From: GCA-2737725 sp033763995
GTDB lineage: Bacteria; Pseudomonadota; Alphaproteobacteria; Rhodospirillales; Rhodospirillaceae
Direction: 5' to 3'
NCBI GenBank assembly: GCA_033763995.1
Contig: JANRJL010000020.1
Location: 4,468 to 68,467, forward strand
DNA: 64,000 nucleotides
Part shown: piece after piece, positions 8,326 through 15,902 of the stretch
How positions within the stretch are numbered: the stretch's first letter is position 1
How the letters are laid out: each line of letters starts with the position of its first letter
Translations under genes and position numbers: made by a program
Notes under the pieces: model-generated
The model's input: only the letters and a program-made list of their open reading frames with translations
Database searches by the model: none
Told to the model about the DNA's origin: nothing

Positions 8326-9216
8326 ATGACGCGACGCGTTCGTAAGGCTGTGTTGCCGGTCGCCGGCTTGGGCACGCGATTCCTGCCCGCCACCAAAGTG
8401 ATTCCCAAGGAGATGCTCCCGGTCATCGACAAGCCGGTGGTGCAGTACGCCGTGGAGGAAGCGCGCGCGGCGGGCATCGAGGAGTTCATCTTCGTCACCG
8501 CCGACGGCAAGGAATCCATCGCCAATCATTTTTCGGTCCATCCGGTGCTGGAATCGATGCTGGCCGAGAAGAAGAAAATGGCCGAGCTGAAGACGATCGT
8601 CGACGCGACGCTGCCGCCGGGCGCGTTGCACATCATCAAGCAGCACGATCCGCTGGGCCTCGGCCACGCGGTGTGGTGTGCCTGGCAACTCATCGGCGAC
8701 GAGCCCTTCGCCGTCATCCTGCCCGACGACATGGTGTTGTCGGAAACGCCCTGCTTGAAGCAGTTGATCGACGCCCATGCCAAGGTCGGCGGCCACGTCG
8801 TCGCGGTGGAAAACGTCGCGCGCGAACAGACGAACAGATATGGCATCCTCGATGTGCTGAGCGACGACGGCCATCTCGCCAAGGCGCGGGGCCTGGTGGA
8901 AAAACCCGATCCCGCCACCGCGCCCTCGACGCTGGCCATCATCGGCCGCTATATCCTCGACCCCATCGTTTTCAAGGAGCTGGACAAACGCACCAAGGGG
9001 GCGGGCAACGAAATCCAGCTCACCGACGCGCTCAACCGCTCCATGGCGCACGTGCCCTTTCACGGCCTGCGCTTCGAGGGCAAGCGCTACGATTGCGGCA
9101 CGCGCGTGGGTTTCATCGAGGCCAACGTCGCCTTCGGCCTGGCGCACCCCGAGTTGGTCGACCGCCTACGGCCGATCATCGAGAAGCTGCTGGCCGACAC
9201 GGCGCCCCGCGCTTAA
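8326..9216 (+). CDS. galU: UTP-glucose-1-phosphate uridylyltransferase
   Basis: A 296-residue cytosolic nucleotidyltransferase that makes UDP-glucose from UTP and glucose-1-phosphate. The N-terminal sequence KAVLPVAGLGTRFLPATK is the conserved nucleotide-binding signature; PKEMLPVIDKPVVQY follows, and FHGLRFEGKRYDCGTRVGF near the C-terminus is typical of GalU. I chose the ATG at 8326, which is preceded by AAAGAG; the frame is open from 8245 but the extra residues are not family-like. It is followed 15 bp later by ugd, the next step to UDP-glucuronate. Confidence 0.96.
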   Translation: MTRRVRKAVLPVAGLGTRFLPATKVIPKEMLPVIDKPVVQYAVEEARAAGIEEFIFVTADGKESIANHFSVHPVLESMLAEKKKMAELKTIVDATLPPGALHIIKQHDPLGLGHAVWCAWQLIGDEPFAVILPDDMVLSETPCLKQLIDAHAKVGGHVVAVENVAREQTNRYGILDVLSDDGHLAKARGLVEKPDPATAPSTLAIIGRYILDPIVFKELDKRTKGAGNEIQLTDALNRSMAHVPFHGLRFEGKRYDCGTRVGFIEANVAFGLAHPELVDRLRPIIEKLLADTAPRA

Positions 9217-9231
9217 GGAAAGACAGACCCC

Positions 9232-10566
9232 ATGCGCATCGCGATGATCGGTTCGGGCTATGTCGGTCTGGTGTCGGGCACCTGTTTCTCGGAGTTCGGC
9301 GTCGACGTGGTGTGCGTCGACAAGGACGCGGGCAAGATCGAGCGCCTGCGCAAGGGCGAGATTCCCATTTACGAGCCGGGCCTGGACGAATTGGTGAAAA
9401 AGAACATCGCCGGCGGGCGGCTCAGCTTCAGCACGGATTTAAAAACCGCCGTGGCCGGGTGCGACGCGGTGTTCATCGCCGTGGGCACGCCCAGCGGCGA
9501 CAATGACGGTCGCGCGGACCTCACGTTTGTTTACGAGGCGGCGAAGGAAATCGCCGCCGCCATGACCGGTTACACTGTGGTGGTGACCAAATCGACCGTG
9601 CCCGTGGGCACCGGCCGCGCGGTCGCCAAGCTCATTCGCGAGGCGCGCCCCGACGCGGACTTCGACGTCGTGTCAAATCCTGAATTCCTGCGCGAGGGCT
9701 CGGCCATCAACGACTTCATGCGGCCCGACCGCGTCGTCGTCGGCGCGGAGAGTGATCGCGCGCGCGACGTGATGCGCAAGCTCTACCGCGCGCTGTATCT
9801 CATCGAAACGCCGATGCTGTTCACGAACTTGGAAACGTCCGAGCTCATCAAGTACGCGGCCAACGCCTTCCTCGCCACCAAGATCACCTTCATCAACGAA
9901 ATTGCCGACCTGTGCGAAAAAGTGGGTGCGGACGTGCACGATGTCTCCAAGGGCATCGGGCTGGACGGGCGCATCGGCAAAAAGTTCCTGCATCCAGGCC
10001 CCGGTTACGGCGGCAGTTGCTTCCCCAAGGACACGCTGGCGCTGGTGCAAACCGCGCGGGATCACCGCAGCCCGGTGCGCATCGTCGAAACGGTCGCCGA
10101 CATCAACCAAAGCCGCAAGATCAAGATGGCGGTGAAGATCATCGCCGCCTGCGGCGGCAGCGTGCGCGGCAAGACCATCGCCATCTTGGGCCTGACGTTC
10201 AAGCCCAACACCGACGACATGCGCGACAGCCCCAGCCTCGACATCGTGCCGTCGCTGATCACCGCGGGCGCCACCGTGCGCGCCTACGACCCCGAGGGCA
10301 TGCGCGAGGCCAAGAGAATCCTCCCCGCCGCGGTGGTGTTCTGCAAGGATGCCTACGACGCCATGCAGGGCGCCGACGCGGTCGCCATCGTCACGGAGTG
10401 GAACCAGTTCCGCAACCTCGATTTGAAACGAATGAAGGCGGCGCTGAAATCGCCGATCATGGTCGACATGCGCAACGTCTATGCCCCCGCCGACATGATC
10501 GCGGCGGGCTTCAAGTATAGCTGCATCGGCCGGCCCCAAAGCGCCACGGAAGCCAGCGCGGGGTGA
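9232..10566 (+). CDS. ugd: UDP-glucose 6-dehydrogenase
   Basis: A 444-residue enzyme oxidising UDP-glucose twice with NAD+ to UDP-glucuronate, a precursor of acidic polysaccharides and modified lipid A. The N-terminal Rossmann motif is GSGYVGLV (residues 5-12). The catalytic cysteine sits in GGSCFPKD (Cys263), followed by the C-terminal UDP-binding domain with ILGLTFKPNTDDMRDSPS. Length is normal. An AAGGAAAG ribosome site precedes the ATG. It forms an operon with galU. Confidence 0.96.
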   Translation: MRIAMIGSGYVGLVSGTCFSEFGVDVVCVDKDAGKIERLRKGEIPIYEPGLDELVKKNIAGGRLSFSTDLKTAVAGCDAVFIAVGTPSGDNDGRADLTFVYEAAKEIAAAMTGYTVVVTKSTVPVGTGRAVAKLIREARPDADFDVVSNPEFLREGSAINDFMRPDRVVVGAESDRARDVMRKLYRALYLIETPMLFTNLETSELIKYAANAFLATKITFINEIADLCEKVGADVHDVSKGIGLDGRIGKKFLHPGPGYGGSCFPKDTLALVQTARDHRSPVRIVETVADINQSRKIKMAVKIIAACGGSVRGKTIAILGLTFKPNTDDMRDSPSLDIVPSLITAGATVRAYDPEGMREAKRILPAAVVFCKDAYDAMQGADAVAIVTEWNQFRNLDLKRMKAALKSPIMVDMRNVYAPADMIAAGFKYSCIGRPQSATEASAG

Positions 10567-10691
10567 TCTCCGCTTCTTTATACCCTCATCCTCTGCTAGC
10601 CTTTTGACACTTAAGCCTGATTCGCGTGGGGACGTTCCCGAACCCGGGGACGACGTGGGTCAGCCGCGAGACATTACAGGGGATTGAGCAC

Positions 10692-12056
10692 ATGGCCGGA
10701 TCGACTCCGAGCGCCGCGGTGGCTGAAGACATTGCGGCCGGTGCCGGCTATCCGCCGCAAACCTACGCCTGGTACGTCGTTTCCATCCTGTGCATCGGCT
10801 ACATCTTCGCCTTCATCGACCGCATCGTCGTGGGCCTGCTCACCACGGCCATCCAAAAAGACCTGCTGCTGACCGACACGCAAATGGGCGTGCTGCAAGG
10901 CATCGCCTTCGCGCTGTTCTACGTCCTGTTCGGCATCCCCATCGGCTGGCTGGTGGACCGCTGGCACCGCAAGACCATCCTCACCTTCGGCATGACGGTG
11001 TGGAGCCTGGCCACGGCGGCCTGCGGTTACGCCGGCACCTTCTGGACGTTCTTTCTGTGCCGCGTGGGCGTGGGCATCGGCGAGGCGACGCTGAACCCGT
11101 GCTCGGCTTCCATCATCGGCGACTACTTCCCACCCAAGCAGCGGCCCAAGGCCTTCGGCATCTACGTCATGGGCACGGCCTTCGGCACGGGGCTCACGTA
11201 TCTCGGTGGTGGCGTGGTGTTCGGCTTCCTCGCCGCCTACACGGTGGTGGACTTGGGCCTGTTCGGCGAACTCAAGCCCTGGCGCGCCATGTTCCTGTTC
11301 GTGGGCCTGGCCGGCTTGCTGCCGGCGCTGATCTTCCTGCTGACCGTCAAGGAGCCCGCGCGCAAGGATCTGGCCGCCAAGCAGAAGGGCAACGCCAGCT
11401 GGGACGAGATCAAGGCATTCTTCAAGCTCAACCGCCGCGCCATCATCTGCCACCACATCGGCATCTCGATGGTGATCATGAGCATCTACGCCTGGGTGAA
11501 CTGGATGGCGGTGTACTTCGACCGCATTCACCAATGGGGCCCGGCGAAGTTCGCGATCACCTACGGCGTGCCCGGGCTGATCACCGGCATCATCAGCGCG
11601 CTCAGTTGCGGCTGGCTGGCCACCAAGCTCAAGGAGCGCGGCACCATCGACGGCACCATGCGCGCGGCGCTGATCGGCTGCATCGGCGTGGTGGCGGGCG
11701 GCGTCATCGCGCCGCAGATGCCCACGCCGGAACTGGCGCTGGCGGCCTTCGTGGTCACCGGCCTGTTCTCGAACTACCCGAGCGTGCTGGCCCTGGCCGC
11801 CATTAGCGAGATCACGCCCAACGAGATGCGCGGCTTCCTGACCTCCACCTACATCTTCCTCGTCGGCCTGATCTCCTCGGGCGTCGGCCCGCTGCTGACG
11901 GGCTGGGTGACCGACAACGTCTTCGGCGACCAGATGCGCATCGCCGACAGCTTAAGCCTGGTGACCATCATCACGGGCTCCATCGGCTGCGCCACCATCG
12001 CCTTCGGGCTCAAGGGCTACCGCGAGAGTTTGGCCCGGGTGACGTGGGGGAAGTGA
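10692..12056 (+). CDS. MFS transporter, spinster-like (copy 1 of a tandem pair)
   Basis: A 454-residue inner-membrane protein with about 12 hydrophobic segments. The first helix region IGYIFAFIDRIVVGLL and the loop GWLVDRWHRKT are the major facilitator family signatures, and the overall sequence fits the spinster-type branch often seen beside aromatic or lipid catabolism genes. Start taken at the ATG at 10692, which has AGGGGA upstream; the frame is open from 10626. Substrate unknown. It is clearly paralogous to the next gene (shared DTQMGxLQGxAFAxFY, GVGxGExTLNPC, LKPW and EPAR segments), so the pair arose by tandem duplication. Confidence 0.9.
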   Translation: MAGSTPSAAVAEDIAAGAGYPPQTYAWYVVSILCIGYIFAFIDRIVVGLLTTAIQKDLLLTDTQMGVLQGIAFALFYVLFGIPIGWLVDRWHRKTILTFGMTVWSLATAACGYAGTFWTFFLCRVGVGIGEATLNPCSASIIGDYFPPKQRPKAFGIYVMGTAFGTGLTYLGGGVVFGFLAAYTVVDLGLFGELKPWRAMFLFVGLAGLLPALIFLLTVKEPARKDLAAKQKGNASWDEIKAFFKLNRRAIICHHIGISMVIMSIYAWVNWMAVYFDRIHQWGPAKFAITYGVPGLITGIISALSCGWLATKLKERGTIDGTMRAALIGCIGVVAGGVIAPQMPTPELALAAFVVTGLFSNYPSVLALAAISEITPNEMRGFLTSTYIFLVGLISSGVGPLLTGWVTDNVFGDQMRIADSLSLVTIITGSIGCATIAFGLKGYRESLARVTWGK

Positions 12057-12074
12057 CATCGGTGTGGGCTTAAA

Positions 12075-13424
12075 ATGACTACAGCCGCGTATCCCGCCCC
12101 CCGCACCGCGTGGTACGTGCTCGGCGTGATTTGCTTCGGCTACGTCTTTGCCTTCATCGATCGCCAGATCATCGGTCTGCTGGCGCCCGACATCCAGAAA
12201 GACTTCGATCTCAACGACACCCAAATGGGCTTGCTGCAAGGCATGGCCTTCGCGATTTTTTACACCGTGTTCGGCGTGCCGCTGGGCTGGTTCGCCGATC
12301 GCTTCAATCGCAAGTGGCTGCTCACGGGCGGCATGACGGTGTGGAGCATCATGACGGCGGCCTGCGGCATGGCGCCCGGCTTCACCTCGCTGTTCGTCAT
12401 GCGCATGGGCGTGGGCGTCGGCGAAAGCACGCTCAACCCCTGCGCCTCGTCGCTGATCTCCGATCACTTTCCGCCCGACAAGCGCCCGCGCGCGTTCGGG
12501 TTTTACGTCATGAGCACGGCCTTCGCCGGCGTGCTGTCGTATCTCATCGGCGGCACGGTCATCGCGGCGCTGCGCGGCTATGAGTTCATCACGCTGCCGC
12601 TGGTCGGTGACTTGAAGCCCTGGCAGGTGACGATGATGGTGGTGGGCCTGTTGGGCCTGATTCCCGCCGTGATGCTGGCCTTCACGGTGAAGGAGCCCGC
12701 GCGGCTCGGCCTCGCCGCCGCCAACAAGGGCCGCGCCACGTGGGCCGAGACGCGCGCCTATATGTGGGCCAACAAGAAGGCGCTGGGCCTGTTCATCATC
12801 GCCGCCGGCCTGGTGATCCTGGAAATCTACGGCGGCGCGTACTGGCACCCCAGCTTGTTCATTCGCGTCTATGGCTGGACCGCCTCGGAAACGGCGTTTT
12901 ATTACGGCGCGGTGTCGGGCTGCATCGGCATCATCAGCGCCTACACCTCGGGCTCGCTCACCAACTACTTCAAGCGCCGCGGCATGGGCGAGGGGGTGTG
13001 GGCCACCTGCATGGTCGGCGTCATCGGCTGCACCGTCTTGGGCGGGCTCGGGCCCATGATGCCGACGTGGGAACTGGCGCTGCCGCTGCTGTTGCTCAAG
13101 GCGCTGTTCGTGAACTACCCCTCGGCGGCGGCCATGACGGCCATCAACGAACTCACCCCCAACGAGCACCGCGGGCTGACCACTGCGTTTTACGTTGTTC
13201 TCACGGGGCTGGTGGCGCAAGGGTTGGGCCCCTTGTCGGTGGGGCTGACGACCGACTATGTGTTCGCCGACCCCAAGATGATCGGCTTCTCGCTCGGCGC
13301 CGTGGTGATCGTCACCGGCATTCTCGGCGTGCTGTGCCTGCTGTGGGGGCGTAGCGCCTACCGCGAGGCCCTGGGCCGCGTGACCTGGGAAATCCCGGCG
13401 ACGGGGAAGGCCGTGGCTGCCTAA
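12075..13424 (+). CDS. MFS transporter, spinster-like (copy 2 of a tandem pair)
   Basis: A 449-residue inner-membrane transporter, collinear with its upstream neighbour over the full length and separated from it by only 18 bp. Motifs include FGYVFAFIDRQIIGLL in helix 1, GWFADRFNRKW in the loop between helices 2 and 3, and MGVGVGESTLNPC in helix 4-5. Differences lie in the second half, which may reflect a different substrate. The pair sits between ugd and the hexose-phosphate mutase; whether the transporters have anything to do with sugar-nucleotide metabolism is unclear. Confidence 0.9.
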   Translation: MTTAAYPAPRTAWYVLGVICFGYVFAFIDRQIIGLLAPDIQKDFDLNDTQMGLLQGMAFAIFYTVFGVPLGWFADRFNRKWLLTGGMTVWSIMTAACGMAPGFTSLFVMRMGVGVGESTLNPCASSLISDHFPPDKRPRAFGFYVMSTAFAGVLSYLIGGTVIAALRGYEFITLPLVGDLKPWQVTMMVVGLLGLIPAVMLAFTVKEPARLGLAAANKGRATWAETRAYMWANKKALGLFIIAAGLVILEIYGGAYWHPSLFIRVYGWTASETAFYYGAVSGCIGIISAYTSGSLTNYFKRRGMGEGVWATCMVGVIGCTVLGGLGPMMPTWELALPLLLLKALFVNYPSAAAMTAINELTPNEHRGLTTAFYVVLTGLVAQGLGPLSVGLTTDYVFADPKMIGFSLGAVVIVTGILGVLCLLWGRSAYREALGRVTWEIPATGKAVAA

Positions 13425-13432
13425 CCAATCTT

Positions 13433-13527
13433 GTCATACCCCGCGAAGGCGGGGTATTCGGGGCTTTCATTTTTCTGGTTTATCAAGCAAAAAAACTCTG
13501 GATCGCCCGGTTTAACCGGGCGATGAC
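13433..13527. repeat. Paired-hairpin intergenic repeat
   Basis: Between the second MFS gene and the mutase lie two stem-loops in REP-like arrangement: CCCCGCgaagGCGGGG near the left end and ATCGCCCGGTttAACCGGGCGAT near the right end, bounded by GTCAT on the left and ATGAC on the right. The same architecture occurs at 36671-36748. The right hairpin is followed on the plus strand by a run of T after GCGGGG, so it could also end transcription. Confidence 0.7.
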
Positions 13528-13563
13528 AGCGGGGTTTTTTATCAGCCTCGGTTCCCCATTTCC

Positions 13564-14973
13564 ATGTCCTTTGCCCACACCTTCCATCCCTCCATCCTGC
13601 GCGAATACGACATTCGCGGCATCGTCGGCGAGACGCTGTTCGCCGCCGACGCGCGCGCCATCGGGCGCTGCTTCGGCTCGCTCGTGCGGCGGGGCAATCC
13701 CGGCAAAGCTGGCCTCACGGTGTGCGTGGGCTATGACGGGCGCCTGAGTTCGCCCGAAATGGAAGCCGCCGTGGTCGAGGGCCTGGCGGCGGCGGGCGTC
13801 AACGTGCTGCGCGTCGGGCGCGGGCCCACGCCGATGCTGTACTTCGCGGTATGCGACGGCAATGCCGACGGCGGCATCATGATCACCGGCTCGCACAACC
13901 CGCCCACCCACAACGGCTTCAAGATGATGATGGGCCGCAAGCCCTTTTTCGGCGATGCCATCCGCGCGCTGGGCCCCCAGGCCGCCACGGGCGATGTCGA
14001 GAGCGGGCAGGGGGCCGTCACCAGCCGCGAGACGTTGTCGCGTTACGTCGCCCGCGTGCTGCAAGATTTCACCGGCACCCGCGCGCTCACGGCGGTGTGG
14101 GATCCGGGCAATGGCGCGGCGGCCGAAGCCGTGAAGCTCGCGGTGGCGGAACTGCCGGGCAAACACACGGTGCTCAACGACACCATCGACGGCACTTTTC
14201 CCAATCATCACCCGGACCCCACGGTGCCCAAGAACCTCGAGCAATTGCAGGCCGAAGTCGCCCGCCAGAAAGCCGACGTGGGGTTCGCCTTCGACGGCGA
14301 CGGCGACCGCGTCGGCCTCATCGACGGCCAGGGCCGCATCCTGTGGGGCGACCAGATCATGCAGGTGCTGGCCGAGGACGTGCTGAAGACGCACCCCAAG
14401 GCCACCGTGATCGCCGACGTGAAGGCCAGCCAGGCTTTCTTCGACGAAGTGGCGCGCATGGGCGGCCAACCGCTCATGTGGAAAACCGGCCACTCGCTGA
14501 TCAAGAACAAGATGGCCGAGACCCAGGCGCCGCTCGCGGGCGAGATGAGCGGGCATATCTTCTTCGCCGATACCTATTACGGCTACGACGACGCGCTCTA
14601 CGCCGCGCTGCGCTTTTTCTCGATCATGGCGAAATCGTCGAGCTTCGACCTGGCGAAGCGCTTCGATGCCATGCCCAAGATGATCAACACGCCTGAGCTT
14701 CGCTTTCCCTGCGCCGACGAGCGCAAGTTCGCCGTCATCGACGAGGTCAAGGCGCGGCTGCAAAAATCCGGCGCCAAGGTGTCGGCTATCGACGGCGTGC
14801 GCGTGTCGGATCACGGCGGCTGGTGGTTGCTGCGCGCGTCCAACACCCAGGCCGTGCTGGTGGCCCGCGCCGAAGCCGCCAGCGAAGCAAACCTCGAAAA
14901 GCTCAAGGCCAGTCTCGCGGCGCAGCTCAAGGCCAGTGGTTTGGACCTACCGACGGAATCCATGGGGCATTGA
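13564..14973 (+). CDS. Phosphomannomutase/phosphoglucomutase
   Basis: A 469-residue cytosolic alpha-D-phosphohexomutase interconverting hexose-6- and hexose-1-phosphates (mannose and/or glucose). The active-site phosphoserine loop TGSHNPP has its serine at residue 110; the Mg2+ loop FDGDGDRVGL is near residues 244-253; the sugar-specificity loop GEMSGHIFF and the C-terminal phosphate-binding RASNTQAVLVARAE are present. Length fits the AlgC/PgmG group. It supplies glucose-1-phosphate to GalU upstream and mannose-1-phosphate for GDP-mannose. The last ten codons are imperfectly duplicated 807 bp downstream (15751-15780), beyond a toxin-antitoxin pair. Confidence 0.94.
   Translation: MSFAHTFHPSILREYDIRGIVGETLFAADARAIGRCFGSLVRRGNPGKAGLTVCVGYDGRLSSPEMEAAVVEGLAAAGVNVLRVGRGPTPMLYFAVCDGNADGGIMITGSHNPPTHNGFKMMMGRKPFFGDAIRALGPQAATGDVESGQGAVTSRETLSRYVARVLQDFTGTRALTAVWDPGNGAAAEAVKLAVAELPGKHTVLNDTIDGTFPNHHPDPTVPKNLEQLQAEVARQKADVGFAFDGDGDRVGLIDGQGRILWGDQIMQVLAEDVLKTHPKATVIADVKASQAFFDEVARMGGQPLMWKTGHSLIKNKMAETQAPLAGEMSGHIFFADTYYGYDDALYAALRFFSIMAKSSSFDLAKRFDAMPKMINTPELRFPCADERKFAVIDEVKARLQKSGAKVSAIDGVRVSDHGGWWLLRASNTQAVLVARAEAASEANLEKLKASLAAQLKASGLDLPTESMGH
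14944..14973 (+). repeat. Left copy of 30-bp mutase-tail direct repeat
   Basis: The last ten codons of the mutase (DLPTESMGH and stop). A second copy at 15751-15780 agrees at 24 of 30 positions and reads DLLSKSVGH and stop. The two copies bracket the toxin-antitoxin genes, as expected if foreign DNA joined at the 3' end of the gene. Confidence 0.6.
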
Positions 14974-14987
14974 GCCTAAGCAAAGCT

Positions 14988-15063
14988 GTCGTCCTGGGAT
15001 TCATTCCCAGGACCCAGGGCAATACGCGCAATTGTGAATGTTTCCCCTGGATCCTGGGGACAA
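14988..15063 (+). repeat. Inverted flanking repeat, left copy
   Basis: A 76-bp element that starts GTCGTCCTGGGA and ends GGATCCTGGGGACAA. It contains a perfect 9-bp hairpin (GTCCTGGGA-ttcat-TCCCAGGAC) and a second CCTGGATCCTGGGG palindrome-like half. A reverse-complement copy at 15799-15873 is highly similar, especially over the first 35 and last 16 bases. The two copies face each other around the toxin-antitoxin pair. Confidence 0.75.
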
Positions 15064-15111
15064 GCCCTAGGATGATATGGGTGGTCGAGCCCCGCCGGGT
15101 GCGATCTTGGC

Positions 15112-15402
15112 TCAGGCGTGCACTTTGGCCGTCAATTCGATGCCGAGGGCTTTCATCACGGCGATGGTGGTTTTGAGGGTCGGATTGCCGTTCTCGCTGA
15201 AGGAACGATAAAGCTGCTCCCGCGAGAGCCCGGTTTGACCGGCGATCTGCGACATCCCCTTGGCGCGGGCCACGACGCCGAGCGCGTGAGCAATATAGCC
15301 CGCGTCCTCGGACTCGAAGGCATCGGCCATGAACGCCGCGATGGCCGCGTCGGATGTCAGCCCCTCGGCGGGGTCGAAGGGCGTGAGTTTCTTCTTGCGC
15401 AT
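15112..15402 (-). CDS. Antitoxin, helix-turn-helix, HI1420/HigA-like
   Basis: A 96-residue DNA-binding antitoxin. The N-terminal MRKKKLTPFDPAEGL and the helix-turn-helix around ALGVVARAKGMSQIAGQTGLSREQ (residues about 40-63), followed by LKTTIAVMKALGIEL, are typical of the addiction-module antidote family that pairs with HI1419-type RelE/ParE toxins. It begins one base after the toxin stop (TGATATG), so translation is coupled in the toxin-first order. In this family the antitoxin neutralises the toxin and represses the operon; the 7-bp inverted repeat at 15707-15726 is the likely operator. Confidence 0.92.
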   Translation of the reverse strand: MRKKKLTPFDPAEGLTSDAAIAAFMADAFESEDAGYIAHALGVVARAKGMSQIAGQTGLSREQLYRSFSENGNPTLKTTIAVMKALGIELTAKVHA

Positions 15403-15403
15403 A

Positions 15404-15700
15404 TCAGTCGCTCCATTCAGCGGCGAGACGCTTTGCCGTCTTGATGTCCTTGGCTTGGCTGGCCTTGTCGCCACCGCATAGCAGGATGATCACGACTTTG
15501 CCGCGGCGGCAGAAATAGACGCGGTAGCCGGGCCCATGATGAATCCGCAGTTCGCTGACACCCGCGCCGACGGGCGCGACATCGCCGGCATGACCATAAG
15601 CCAGCCGATTCAACCGCGCGAAGATCAAGCCCCGGGCACGTTCATCCTTGAGCTTCGTCCACCACGTTCGAAACGCCTCGGTTTGTTTCAGCTCGAACAC
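15404..15700 (-). CDS. RelE/ParE-superfamily toxin, HI1419-like
   Basis: A 98-residue basic protein starting at a GTG (15700). Family hallmarks are the N-terminal TEAFRTWWTKLKDERARGLI, the central GDVAPVGAGVSELRIHHGPGYRVYF and the C-terminal LLCGGDKASQAKDIKTAKRLA. HI1419-type toxins are RelE-fold proteins that act as ribosome-dependent mRNA interferases or related growth inhibitors. The GTG lies where a transcript from the overlapping promoter should begin, so the message may be leaderless. Toxin first, antitoxin second. Confidence 0.92.
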   Translation of the reverse strand: MFELKQTEAFRTWWTKLKDERARGLIFARLNRLAYGHAGDVAPVGAGVSELRIHHGPGYRVYFCRRGKVVIILLCGGDKASQAKDIKTAKRLAAEWSD

Positions 15701-15705
15701 GAGAT

Positions 15706-15733
15706 ATTGTAGTTTCTAGACTACAATTGTCAA
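15706..15733 (-). promoter_or_regulatory. Toxin-antitoxin promoter with embedded operator
   Basis: On the minus strand a TTGACA -35 box (15728-15733), a 16-bp spacer and a TACAAT -10 box (15706-15711) form a near-consensus sigma70-type promoter. A perfect inverted repeat TTGTAGT-6-ACTACAA (15707-15726) covers the -10 and spacer, ideally placed for autorepression by the antitoxin. The expected start point falls at or beside the toxin GTG. Confidence 0.8.
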
Positions 15734-15750
15734 CGGCCACGCGCGGTGGC

Positions 15751-15780
15751 GACCTGCTATCGAAATCCGTGGGGCATTGA
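15751..15780 (+). repeat. Right copy of mutase-tail direct repeat
   Basis: Thirty bases matching the 3' end of the mutase gene at 24 positions, in the same orientation and keeping the reading frame and stop codon, but with no gene in front. It reads as a relic of a mutase C-terminus beyond the toxin-antitoxin pair. Confidence 0.6.
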
Positions 15781-15798
15781 GACCAACTTCGACCGTCA

Positions 15799-15873
15799 TT
15801 GTCCCCAGGATCCACGGAAGAAATCACGTTGGCGCGTGTTGCTCTGGGTCCTGGGAATAAATCCCAGGACGAC
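15799..15873 (-). repeat. Inverted flanking repeat, right copy
   Basis: Reverse-complement partner of the element at 14988-15063. Read on the minus strand it also begins GTCGTCCTGGGA, forms the same 9-bp hairpin (loop changed by one base) and ends TGGATCCTGGGGACAA. The middle third has diverged. Confidence 0.75.
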
Positions 15874-15902
15874 AGTCGTTGACAAATTTGTTCGTCGGAG
15901 AC

